A stretch of DNA of 64,000 nt from Microstegium vimineum (Eukaryota > Streptophyta > Magnoliopsida > Poales > Poaceae), in the NCBI GenBank assembly GCA_022036555.1, contig CM039124.1:55520456-55584455 (forward strand), given 5' to 3'. The translations under genes and the position numbers were made by a program. Positions 24,042 to 35,578 of this stretch are shown piece after piece; position 1 is the first letter of the stretch, and every line of letters begins with the position of its first letter. Below the pieces are notes generated by a model, which made no database searches, was not told the origin of the DNA, and worked only from the letters and a program-made list of their open reading frames with translations.

Positions 24042-25965
24042 CATAGTGAGAGCCCCATGTGTTTGGTTTTGAGTAATTGATGAAACCTACCTAAGTACTA
24101 ACCTTGATCTCTAAGTGTGAATCATGAGATAGGTTGGTACATGCCATGTGATGGAGCTAATGGATCAAAGATGATGATGGCAAGGCTCTAGCATGGTGGT
24201 GCAAAGGAAAATGGAAAAGGACTCAAGGCAAAGGTGAAATAGGAATCCATTTTCAGTTTGGTGATCAAGACACCATAGAGGGTGTGATCACATTTAGGAT
24301 AGATAGTCGTACTATCAAGGAGGGAGCTCTCGTGTTTGATTACGGTTATCATGTGCCACTAGGTTCATTGCATTGCATATAAAATCAATTGAACTAGTGA
24401 GAACATCCAACTAATTCCAAGATAATTGTGAAATAAAGGCTAACACACGTGCACAAGTGTTGAGATTACTTAGTGTTAGCCCTTAGAAGCTTGGAAGAAA
24501 GTTGGAGGCAATTTGGACCAAGTTTGGAGGTCCGGACGCTATGGTTTGGATGTGTCCGGACTTTTGCGTATGCGTCCGGACGCATACCCTAGGCAGTCTT
24601 TGCTGTGGTCAGAGATCCGGACGCTGTTGCGTGTCCGGACGCTGGCTCCAGACGTGCGTCCGGAGGGGCGTTGCTCTCTGTTGGTTTCTGGAAGAAGAAT
24701 CGGATGCTAATGCGTGTCCGGACAGGAGAGTCCAGACGGCGTCCGGAGCGTTTTGAGGCTCTTGGGAGCTCTCTGCTGGAGTCCGAACGCTGTGAGGTGA
24801 TGGTTCGGAGGTGGACTGTTGCTCGCGTCCGGAGCCACGTGGCGTGTTGTGGCGCGCGCAGGAAGAAGATAGTTTGAAAGGGGTTTGACCGGACGCGTAA
24901 GCGTTGGTCCGGACAGTGACTGGTGAGCGTCTAGAGCCTGCGTCCGGAGTGCCTCGCAGAGCCGTTGGCGCTCGGTTTATGAAGGGTCCGGACGCGGCTG
25001 ATGGTCTTGACCCCCTGTGTAAAGTGCGTCCGGAGGTGGCGCGGGAAGTGGAAAATGGGGGCTAAACGGCTAGTGTTTGAGTGTGGGCAATATAGGGTGG
25101 TATGGCCGGCCCAAGGGGCTCTCTCTTGCGCTCCTACTTTATTCATACACTTGTGCTTGCTCCACCCACTCATCCTCTTGACATAAATTGACATATTCAT
25201 GAGAGATTGAGTGAATCCAAGTGCGTTGCTCATTGATTGCATACTAGTGGCACTTGGTGATCGTCGTCTTCGCGGAAGCTCTTGTTATTCTTGGAGGTTG
25301 CCACCTCCTAGACGGCTTGGAGCGACGAGGATCGTTGAGCGGAGGAAGGTGTTTGTCTCCGGCTCCGATCGGTGGATTGTGAGGGGTTCTTGAACCTTCC
25401 CCGCGGGAGTTCGCAAAAGGTATCTCTAGTGGATTGCTCGTAGCTTGTGGATTCCTATCTTGTGTTGGTTTTGCGGCACCCGGTGACGGGTTTGGCGTGT
25501 GATGCCAATTAGCTCGTGAACCTCCAAGTAGGTGAATCGCTACAATAAGGATTAGCTTGTTGGCAAACAAGTGAACCTCGGTAAAAAATATTGTGTCTCA
25601 TTGTCTCTACCGAGGATTCATATTGTGTTTGATTGGTTATCTCATTGGTATTCTCTTCATGACGGTATAACCTTCCTATCTCTAGCTTTGCATTACTTTC
25701 TTTACATTCTTGCAAAGTAGAGCCTCTAGCTTAGCTTGTGTAGCTTAGTCTAGTAGCACTAGTCATCTAGCTCTTGTGTGTGACATAGGATTTATCGTGC
25801 TAGAAATTAGAATTGTGGTAGGTGGCTTGCCGACCCTAGTAGTGCTAGTGCAAACTTGCTTACGTCGTGTTTTGTTCTAACAAGTTTGCCTAAGTGTTGT
25901 TGTAGAAATTTTTTAATAGGCTATTCACCCCCCCCCCTCTAGCCATATCTAGACCTTTCACATAG
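24042..25965 (+). mobile_element. solo LTR, probably Copia type
   Basis: The LTR is 24047-25960 (1914 bp). It begins TGAGAGCCCCATGTG, ends CTAGACCTTTCA (TG...CA) and is flanked by the 5-bp duplication CATAG (24042-24046 and 25961-25965). No internal region or second LTR adjoins it, so LTR-LTR recombination removed the rest. Its end, a C-run followed by CTCTAGCCATATCTAGACC, is typical of grass Copia LTRs, which are normally followed by an initiator-Met tRNA primer site; none follows here. Between about 24530 and 25040 the motif GTCCGGAC or its half TCCGGA recurs more than a dozen times. Confidence 0.85.
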
Positions 25966-28900
25966 GGGGTTTCAACATCAAGGCAAATGGAAGAGACAGG
26001 TGGCGGTGCTGAGAATGTATAACTCATGGCACTAGCTTTTGTTTGGTTGCTACCTTGTGTGGCATATCCAACACAGTGGCTAGAAGAGAATTGTGACCGG
26101 GGTATCTCTTGATGAAGCTCCAAGGTGAACTAGTGGTTGAGTTTTGACAACTGATACCACGAAAGCGTCTCTAGGAGGTTGCCCTCTCTATCCTTAGCAC
26201 TTTAGTTACTATGTTTATTGGCTTTTGTACATGTTTTGCTCGTGCGACCTTACGTTTCTAGATTAGCTATAAGCTAGTGGATAGGATTCTCTCTAGGTTG
26301 GAGAATTCTTGTATGTTTGAGAGTAAATAAGATCGTATTACAAAAATCTTAAGCACCATGAGAGTAATTTATGGTTTTTTCTAGTGCTAGTCCCTTTAAG
26401 CCATCAATTTTAGTTTTTAATTAGACCCAATTTACTCTCTCCTCTTAGGTGCACACAGCACCTTACACATATTTATCACTTAAAGTGAAGCACACTACAA
26501 GATCATGGTCCTAAAGTTATGGCATATTTTGGAGGGTTTCTCTTGACTCTAGCTCCATGCTATAGATCAGTTAGAGCCAGTGAAAGCAATTTTTCTTATT
26601 TCACTGGTTTCTGGTTCATTTTGAAAGAAAAAGATCCCAACGATAGCACACTAGAATGTAGAGCTGTTTGGGTGGAGAATCCCTCTTAAACAAAACCTTA
26701 AGTCTCACACGAGGTGTAATAGTTACATGTAATTTTCACAAATATTGTGGCAATGACAAAATTACCTTAACAAATACATGGTTAGATTAGATCTATCATA
26801 CATTCTCCACCCGCTAGTACCACAAGGCACTGTAAAGGCGTCTGTTGAAAGTTTACACTATTTTTTTAACTACTACTACCAATTTTGCAACTGAAAAATA
26901 GAAAAAGAGGTCTTTCATAGATGGCACTATGCTGCTACAAAATACTCTATGTTTCCATTTGTTCTAAATTTATTAGACATTTTAACTTTTCTAGATACAT
27001 TTTTTACCATGTATGTAGACAAAGTGCATATATCTAGAAAATAAAAATGTCTTATAATTTGAAATGAAGTCTTCTACGGTGAAGCCGAAAGTTGAATTTT
27101 CTGAGTTGGCCTTACTAAGATATGGCATGTAATCAGAGTGCCAAGAATATCTTACCTATGTCAATTTCAAGCAAGTGTGCCACCGATTAGGAACTGTCGA
27201 ACTGGCATAGGTTGATAGGTAGTACTTTAGTAGCTACTGCTGCTAGCATCATCTTATTCAGGAACCATGAAGGTTTTACTGTGTTAGATACATACGCTTC
27301 CTTAGTTCCTTTCCGAGCTTTGAATCCTAGCTTTGCTGTCGCGACGAGCGATTCCACATTTCCACTCCAGACGACTCCGTGGCTGGGTACGCAAACATCA
27401 TAAAAGCATGGTATGGGCATAAATGCTAGAACAGTACGAAATCATATCAGATATAGATATAGATGGATAATAGTGATTCTACCTTATTTTCTAAATCCCG
27501 TACTTTATCTCATATATTTTTCTCCAATCTTAGAACCAAATATAAATCATTTGGATATTTAATATCCATATATACATATCAAAAATCCAATTTTAAATAT
27601 TCTGATTAGGATATAGTCCGATATTAAATGTTTGGATTTGGATACTCATTGTTATAATAGCATTTTAACCCTTTTAGACTGAATGCATCGACGTTCTGTA
27701 TCGGATACTCCAGGAAATATTTACAGGAAAAATTGATGCACCGGGTATCCTATCCAGCAACGGTATTTAACAGGACGGTGTCAGGTTCGCTCTCTGTGGC
27801 GCGCTACCGGATCAGGCGGGCAGCGCCCATGCGCATGCGCATGCGCAGGTGGGGACCTGCTGCCTCGTTTTGAGTGCCTAACCAATTCAATCGAATAAAA
27901 ACTGTTATAATTTACAAACCGTAAATTAAATTTCGTTTACACCATTAAATTTGTTTTAATAAATCATAAAAAAAACAAGATGTCACATGAATATATTTAG
28001 ATAAAATGATAAGTAGACCCCACGGTTGATAATTGGTAAAGAGTATAGGATATAGAGGATGATGAGTGCAGAAGAAAGATGGATAGAGAAAAGAATCTAG
28101 ATAACTAGGACGGATAGATGATGAATTTAGAGGATTAGCACTGCAGACAGTCTTAAGGTGAACGGATATAGAGAAATATCCACCCATTTTATCTAAAAAA
28201 ATACATCAAAACATGTCGGAAAATTTTATAAAAACGTAAATGGATAGATATGATGCCAAGGTGTTCATGAAAATTTTGACATGCAATAAAACCGTATGCA
28301 AGATAAAAAAAAAACAAAGGCACTTGCATGGTTCTGATTTCATCTCTCTTTATTTATGTCTTTGCACAGTTTTTCGTTGCGTCCTAAAGTTTTGCATGAT
28401 CCATCCATTTAGATTCATGATCACCCTACACCTTTTTTAGTAACGTGGTGCTTTGAACCGGTGCAGTGAAACCTACAACTGAAAATGGATTCGAACATGC
28501 TTGCATCAGTTGCATGCGGAAGTAGCTTTTCATCCACACGCTCTACTTGCTCCTAGTACGAAGGATTCTTGGTTTGGTGCACGAGCATACTATTTGGGCA
28601 GTTGTCATTGTCAGGGTCAGTGCCTCAGTTCAGTTCTTCCTCTTCCTATGAAAAGTCACGTTCCGCGTGCCATTGTCCATGCCTATTAAGTTGGTCAAAC
28701 ATTTAGAGTCTTTTTTTTTGTTTGGTTTATAGAATGAAATGAGTTGATCTATCACCATCATTCGTCACAAGCTAATAATTAACATATGCACGTGAAATCA
28801 GTTGATTCTACCAAAATTTATAGGATGAATTCGATGTGCCGCCGTATGAAGCATAGAGTGATTCACAGACCAAACACATCATTAATGTAGCCATGATAAA

Positions 28901-30116
28901 TGTACACAAGGCAAGAATGATAGAAGGTTATAGAAGAAAGAGGCGGAACTGAAACCATTCCACTAGAAATGTAAGTTATTTAGAAGCTTAGATTTTGTTC
29001 TCTAAAAACACATTAACAAGGAAGGTTTGTTATTAAAATTTCAAGATCAAACTTTATTTAGCTCCCCAATGTAGCGTTAATTTACAAAAAAATCCCTAAT
29101 GTAGGGTCAAACTTTATTCAAGATCAAACATTTACAAAAGTTGAGTTTGGCATACATAGTTATGTAGTGTTAACTTCCCTACAACATATGACCTATGTTT
29201 ATATTCTTCACACACTATCTATGAGTTCCCGATGGTTACTATTATTTACTTATTTGTTGATGAACAACGCCCCATATAGAGAAAAAGTTTTAATTCCTAT
29301 ATTAAGCCAACATTTTTTATAATATGTTGAACATTTATTTTTAAAAAAGAGGAGTTTACATAACAACTAAATAAAAACAACAGAAAGATAAGCAACAACC
29401 ACTACAAGCGATATATAACTTCAAAGGTGACTAAGGAGTGAAAACGAGCAAAGCACCTTAGAGAAGCAACAACTACTATAAGCGATCTAAACTTATAGGA
29501 GTAGGGATGTGTGGTTGTTTTTACATCTGTGATTGAAGAAAAGAAGGTACAAGCTAACTATTCATTTCTATTTATAAACCATGCCGCAAATAAAATTGTT
29601 ATAGTGATATTTTTAAACGTCCATTTAGTGAATGTTCAAATATGAATCAAAGGACGAAAAGGAGATACCTAACTATAAATGGATTAATATAAGGGGAGAG
29701 TAGCAGTCCTTTATTCGTGGGGCAGCTCAGCTGTACCAAGAAGGGACTGTTACCAGAACTGGATTTAATATATAAGGGTAACAGTTCTCAATTCCGGTGG
29801 CACTGTTAAAGCATCTCCAGAAACTAACCAAATTTACTGATTTAGTTACTTTTTAAAATAGATAATACTTGAGTATTCCGACAGACTTTATAAAACGAAG
29901 AGACTAGATAAGTAGTGAGGTAGACTATCCGTAAATAGAGAGCGAATAAGATAAGATAAAGAGCTATTAAATTTGAAGAGTCATTTACACAATTTATTGG
30001 AGACCATTTTCTTTTAATAATATCTAAATTTATCTTTAGAAAATAATTTAGCTAATCTCTTGTAGATGATCTTATCGAGAAAAACAAGATGGTGATGAAT
30101 TAATAACGACCGAGTT
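25966..30116. other. long gene-free stretch
   Basis: About 4 kb without any supportable gene. It contains an alternating purine-pyrimidine run, CATGCGCATGCGCATGCGCA, at about 27828, a short GATATA repeat near 27450, and a degenerate Stowaway-like stretch near 26940-27070. Otherwise AT-rich, presumably decayed repeat sequence. Confidence 0.4.
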
Positions 30117-30498
30117 AGTTGGAGCATTCTAATTTGTGGTTAGTCGACCGAGGTAGGGCCTGTTTAGTATAGCTCACGTGAGCTGTTTTTTTATCAAACA
30201 CCTCTTTTCAAAACAACTTTACCCATGAAACTGTTTTTATTCCCCTCTCACAAAGATATGAAGTTGGGGTAAAGCTGAAAATAGTAGCTTATCACAGTTC
30301 TCTCTGCTCTTTCTCGCTCATATTCATGTATAAAGTTGTTGGTGAAGCTGTTTTGCTAAATACTTTTTTTAAAATAGCTCCTTCACTTAAAGAGTTGCTC
30401 ATGAAGTTATTTTCTAAAAAATACAGTTTCACTAGTGAAGCTGAACTGTATCAAACAGGCCTAGTTGGAGCATTTTAATTTATGGTTGGTCGACCGAG
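30117..30498. repeat. tandem 36-bp unit interrupted by a MITE
   Basis: The unit starting AGTTGGAGCATT and ending GGTCGACCGAG or AGTCGACCGAG occurs at 30117-30152 and again at 30463-30498 with about four differences; a fragment, CGACCGAG, just left of the first copy suggests a third unit. Between them lies a TIR element, 30157-30461, whose ends GGCCTGTTTAGTATAGC and its counterpart ACTGTATCAAACAGGCC are flanked by TAG (30154-30156 and 30462-30464). The simplest history is a tandem duplication followed by insertion at the unit junction. Confidence 0.7.
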
Positions 30499-30999
30499 TT
30501 TTCTTGTGCATAATAATTATCCCCATCGCTGATTTTGTTCTGTTTGGGTGCATCCAAAGCTAGATGAGGATGTGGCCTCTGCTTCCTGTGACGAAAAACG
30601 CTGGCTGACACGTGCGATGCAGGGAGAAGAAATTGGACATGTTTTAATTTATATGCAACTCATTCAGCACGGTATATGTTCTAGACGATCCCGGTTTACG
30701 GAGATGACGTGCAGTCGAAGGACCTGACTCTTGTATCGGCTAATGGCCGTGGTGGTACGCGATGAATACGGCTCTGCTGGGGAGGAGGCTTTTTCAGCTA
30801 ATGAAGCTAGTGCCATGCATACTGCCATGATCACACGGCACCTCTCTGACTTCGTTAAGCTCAGAGAGGAGAAGACAGTACGGTGCCGTAGGCCCGGGTG
30901 ACAAGTTCGTGGCGCCGACCAAATTTTAAGTGGAAGTGGATGAGAGCAAACTCCGATTGGTGATGGCACGCTCATACAAAGATGGTGGCTGGATGTGTA

Positions 31000-33788
31000 G
31001 TTGTGATCAGGGTTTTTCAAACCGGTCGGTAACCGCGGTTACCGACCGGTTACCGACAAACCGCCTCCGGACGGTTCGGTTTCGGTTCCGGTTTGAATTC
31101 AAATTTCAAATTTGAATTTCTAAAAAAAATTCTGAAAAAATTCCTAAAAATAGTTCACGATTTATAGAGTCCAATGGTGTAAAAAAATTTCAAATTGGAG
31201 ATCGTTTGCTATTTTTTTGGACGTGTTTAAGTTTGAAAAAAAAAGAAAAAAACCGGCCGGCCCGTTAGGAGCCCATGCGGCCCATTGGCTCCTGCCGCCT
31301 CCTACAAGGGAGCTGTCGGGGGCCGGGGGGGGGGGGGGTCCTGGCCGCTCCCCAAACCCTATCCGCCCCTGCCCCGCACCCACCCGACCGCCGCCGCGCC
31401 TCGGTAACCGCTCGGTCGGAGTCGGTTACCGAGTAGATTCGGTCGGTTACCGACCGCGCATCCAGGCCACCCCCCCCCCCGGCAGTTACCGACCGGACAG
31501 CGTCGGTTACCGACCGAGAGAGCGGTAACCGCTCGGGTTCGCTCAGTGAGTTTTTTTTTTCATTTCTTTGTATTTGTAGTTGCTTTAGTTGTAGGATTTA
31601 GTTCTAGGATGTAGGATTGATGGAGTATGGGATGCATAAAATATTTATTGTAGGATTTAGGTAGGATTTGACTTAGGATGTATATAGGAGTTAGGTTTAT
31701 TTGGTTTAGGATTTAGGATTTGCGGTTGGATTTGCTTTAGGATGTATGTAGGATTTAGGATTTTATTGATATAGGATTTAGGATTTAGGTAGGATTTAGG
31801 TGTATGTTAGGATTTAGGTTTATTTGCGGTATGATTTGATGCATGTGTTCGATTTGTTTGTGTTGTCCATTTGTGCAGGAAGATGCCGAGAGACGTGGTA
31901 TGGGAGCATGGTGAGAATCTTGCTCCCGGTTGGAGATGCAACTACTGTCGTACACAAAAAGCCGGGGGTGGTGCTTCCTGATTGAAGCAGCATTTGGCTG
32001 CGCGCGGGACGGAGGTGATCCAGTGCAGCAAGGTTCCCAGAGACGTCCGGAAGTACTTTCAGCAGGAGATCGACAGAACTAGGCAGGAAACTAGTGACCG
32101 CTCTCGGCAGAGGGTTGCACGAGAGGCTGCTGCAGCGGAGGGAAACCACCCCCTTGACGATGACGAGTACGAGGCTCAGTTGCAGGCAGCCATGAATCAG
32201 TCCAGAGCAGAATATGAGTACCAGGAGGGGGTGCAGCGGAGAGGAGGCGCTTACGAGCGTGGAGGTGGCAGTGGTAGTGGTACTTCTTCGCAGGGGGGCA
32301 ATCCTTTGCAGAGGATGTTTCGGAGGTCTGGTTCACAGAGGCAGACCCCTGCGGTGGTGGAGGACTACAACTTGGCAGCCGGTACGAGGGGTGGACTGAA
32401 GCAGACAAGGATTGATACAGGGTCATGGACGCAGAGGGGAAGGAACGCGAAGGACGCAATTGGGAAAGCTTGGGAAAAGTGTTTCCATACTGCAGGAATC
32501 TTCGGGAGACAGGCGGACAATCCGTACTTTGTTAGTGCGGTCAGGGAGATGCAGAAGTGGGGTAAGTACATATACTTGGAGACTTCATTTCATTACGTAT
32601 ATTTCTCTATTCTCATGATTCGCTTACGATTGCAGGTGAAGGCATCGCGTCACCCAATGGAAAGGATATAGACGGGAAGTACCTCGATCATAACGAGAAG
32701 GACCTGCAGAGCCGGTACGCAAAGTTCCAGGAGGAGTGGCTCTTGTTTGGGGTCACGTTGATGTGTGATTCGTGGACGGGCCCGACAAGAATGAATGTCA
32801 TCAATTTTTTGATCTATTGCAATGGCGTCATGTGGTTCCACAAGTCAGTTGATGCGACGGGCAGAAGCCAAGATTCATCTTATCTGTTGGGGGTACGTCT
32901 AAAATATTGTGTCAGTTCACATGCACTATGACTATTCACTAGTACTAATTATGGTCGGCTGCAGGCGAGACGGACTTCACACATGCTACTCAGGACCGCG
33001 ACCATGGGCAGCCGGAATCGCAAAGGAGAGCTTACGACCCGACGGACTGCTACGACACGCCACAATACTCCTCTTCCTCGTACAGTGATACATCGTACGG
33101 TGGTGGTTATACCTACCCCGTTCCTGACATCAGCACGCAGCCGGCCACTAGATGGGTCTACGAATGACAAGACCGGATTTCTACAACATGTTAGTGCAGG
33201 AATGGGAGATCATAGCTCATTGGACGGGCCAATCATGGATAGAGTACAAGGCTGGGCTCCAGTCGCGCGGTATCGCTCTAATGTCCACCGCGGAGTATGA
33301 GGAGGGGTGCCGAAACGGGATCTTCCCTTATAGTCAACGCCAGTGACCATGATGTTCGCATGTCTACGACACAAGGTATTTCCATGGACGATTTGTTGTT
33401 GCAACGGTGAACTACGTTATTTCCGTCGTGAATTTGTGGCTAGTGCATCACTATTATATTTCGATGGGATGTCCATTTGTGTCACACTATTTTTCCATGA
33501 ATTATGTGTTCTATTTACATCATCATGTGCAAAGGTCATGAAAATAAATTGATTTTTTCAAGAAAAAAAAAGATCCCCCGGCGGTTAGGACCGGTTACCG
33601 CCCAAACCGGTCGGTAACCGGCCCTAACCGACCGGTTACCGGTCCCAAACCGAATGAACTGCGGGGTTTGAATTCAAATTCCAAACCGTTCGGTTTGGGA
33701 CCGGTTTCGGCGGTTACCGACGGTAACCACCAAACCGCTCGCCGGCGGTTCCCGGCCACCGGTCGGTTTGAAAAACCCTGGTTGTGAT
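31000..33788 (+). mobile_element. hAT-superfamily DNA transposon
   Basis: The element is 31008-33780 (2773 bp). Its ends are CAGGGTTTTTCAAACCGGTC and the exact complement GACCGGTTTGAAAAACCCTG-like right end (33757-33780). The 8-bp duplication GTTGTGAT flanks both sides (31000-31007 and 33781-33788), diagnostic for hAT. Both subterminal regions (31020-31090, 31400-31530 and 33585-33760) are crowded with GGTTACCG/CGGTAACC motifs in both orientations, likely transposase-binding sites. The interior holds a decayed transposase and a GTAGGATTTAGG minisatellite at about 31590-31830. Perfect duplications suggest insertion not very long ago. Confidence 0.92.
31883..33345 (+). pseudogene. hAT transposase remnant (BED finger plus DUF659)
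   Basis: Exon-like blocks at 31883-32561, 32636-32892 and from about 32965. The first begins MPRDVVWEHGENLAPGWRCN and has the CNYC...QHLAARG BED-type zinc finger, interrupted by a TGA at 31979-31981 where relatives have an Arg codon (CGA), a typical CpG-to-TpG change. A charged linker follows, then the start of the catalytic DUF659 region with FGVTLMCDSWTGPTRMNVIN. The protein then jumps to a Ser/Tyr/Gly-rich tail (YSSSSYSDTSYGGGY) and a terminal piece with WIEYKAGLQSRG in another frame. Most of the catalytic and dimerisation domain is deleted, so this copy cannot mobilise itself. Confidence 0.85.
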
Positions 33789-35432
33789 AGACTGATAGGT
33801 CACCATTCAGGCATTCATCAAGGGTGTTTCTCCTCAGCGGGGCCCCGAAAATACAGCTCGTGTCATGTGCGGGCAAGTCTTTTTAGACAAAGGAAGTTTT
33901 TTTATCTATTGAAAACAAGGCACAATTTGCACAATATTTAGTTAAAGGTTCCAAAAGAGAGGAAATCTCGCGCTTTAATTTTTGCATCATCTTTATATGC
34001 TGGTGTACGTTTCAGAGTGGCATGGCTTGTTTACTTACATATATGAATATATGATGTGAAAGGTTCATGTTCCTCCAAGAATACATATGGTTGTCGGCAA
34101 ACGAAAAGCTGATGACCAGAGACAATTTGGGGAAAAAAAAAGACATATGTTGATGGTGTCACGTTTTTATTTGTTTTGTGATGTGATACATTTTCTTTTG
34201 GTTGTCACTTTGCAAATAATACCAAGAAGGAAAGTAATCCTATTTTTCACATACAACCCTTGAAAATGGTGAAAAGAAACTTTTTATATGAGGCAAATTA
34301 CTACTAAGCACTGAGTTTCATGGACACAACTAACGCCTAGTTGAAAGGTGTTTACCTTTCTAACTTTCGAGTCTCTTCTCAAACTGTTTATCTTGTGCAT
34401 GCATGTAACTTCTCCATAGACATTTCTCTCTACAAGGCTGAGATTAGCTTGACAGGTCATCCGCGTCAAGTCGAGAAGCTGGCCATAGCTTTGATCTCAT
34501 TCATGTCCTTTACGTTTCAGTTTTCTCTGATATTTTCTGGTCAAACAATAATAATTATTAACAACTCTTGAGCTCATGGATTGGTCAGGATGGATGAAGT
34601 CATGAATGTGGCGCGAGGCATGGATTATCTTATTTCTCATGGTCTCTTTAGGTTAATCTAAACGGTTAGATAATCATAAAATCAAACAGTGTAGGTTTAT
34701 TTCCCAATTAATTAATCTAGTTATTTGTGGATCTTCTTGGGGATGTGCTGCTTTTTTAACACTGTTGTACTATAAAATGATAATAATGGATAGAAGATTA
34801 TCGGCCCACATCTCGCGCTCCTGATTAATAATAGTATGTGAAATACTGATATTGTCGTGCCAATTAATTAATGAATTAAATATTTCACGTAAAATTATTA
34901 ACAAGATTTGTCATAAGATACACAACCGTTTTGTAACATCTACCGTAGAACGTAGTACATGATCAACCTTGAATATGTGTCTTCTGATTATTATTTGTAA
35001 TAAAATGCAAAACATGCCAACGCCGGTTGGCAACTACTCCTGCCAGGCTACCACAATAGTACTATACTAGTCTACTAGCAGCAGTACCTGTAAGAACGAC
35101 CCGGAAATGATATTGGGAGCTATTACCCTTACTTAATACTCCGTATATTATAATCATTGTACACCAAACCAAACAAACCATAAGTCGCCTTCAACAACGA
35201 AAGTCAACAAGATTGCACTCCCTGGCGACCATGCCGATGCTCTACACCCATGTAAACCAACAGCACCCGGTGGTTCCAAAGAAACCCTCTTTGGAGCTTT
35301 GGAAAACCTTCAGAATTCCCATCGATGTAATATGCTTGTTCGCTTTGTGCATCCCTTTCCTCGGTTTCTTCTATACACGTCACAACCAATTCCTCTGAAT
35401 CTTGTCGTTTGCGTTTTGCAGCTCGCTTCGTG
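33789..35432. other. intergenic, AT-rich
   Basis: No gene supported. The right end is the upstream region of the acyltransferase gene. Confidence 0.4.
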
Positions 35433-35441
35433 TATATAAAA
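35433..35441 (+). promoter_or_regulatory. TATA box of the acyltransferase gene
   Basis: TATATAAAA lies about 140 bp upstream of the ATG at 35579, a suitable spacing for a start site near 35465 and a 5' untranslated region of roughly 110 bases. Confidence 0.6.
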
Positions 35442-35578
35442 GCAGCCATGGAAAAGCGCAAGGTCCGCATGCAAAACACACCAGAAAGCGTACCAAAGGC
35501 CCGGGGGATCGGAGTGGTGTGCTTTCTGGTGCGTGCGTGCGTAGCAGCCACTAGCTAGCTCCGGAGGTCTTGGAGATC

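Noticed and set aside
24502..24877. Cys/Arg-rich open frames of 65-90 codons around 24.6 kb
   Set aside because: They translate the repeated TCCGGAC field of the solo LTR and have no independent support.
27820..27850. GCGCATGCGCATGCGC run as a regulatory or Z-DNA element
   Set aside because: A short alternating run alone is no evidence for function and no gene is nearby.
30690..31007. Plus-strand stretch reading LMAVVVRDEYGSAGEEAFSA, faintly like an RNase H or host gene piece next to the hAT element
   Set aside because: Too short, without catalytic residues, and I could not find a continuation on the other side of the transposon.
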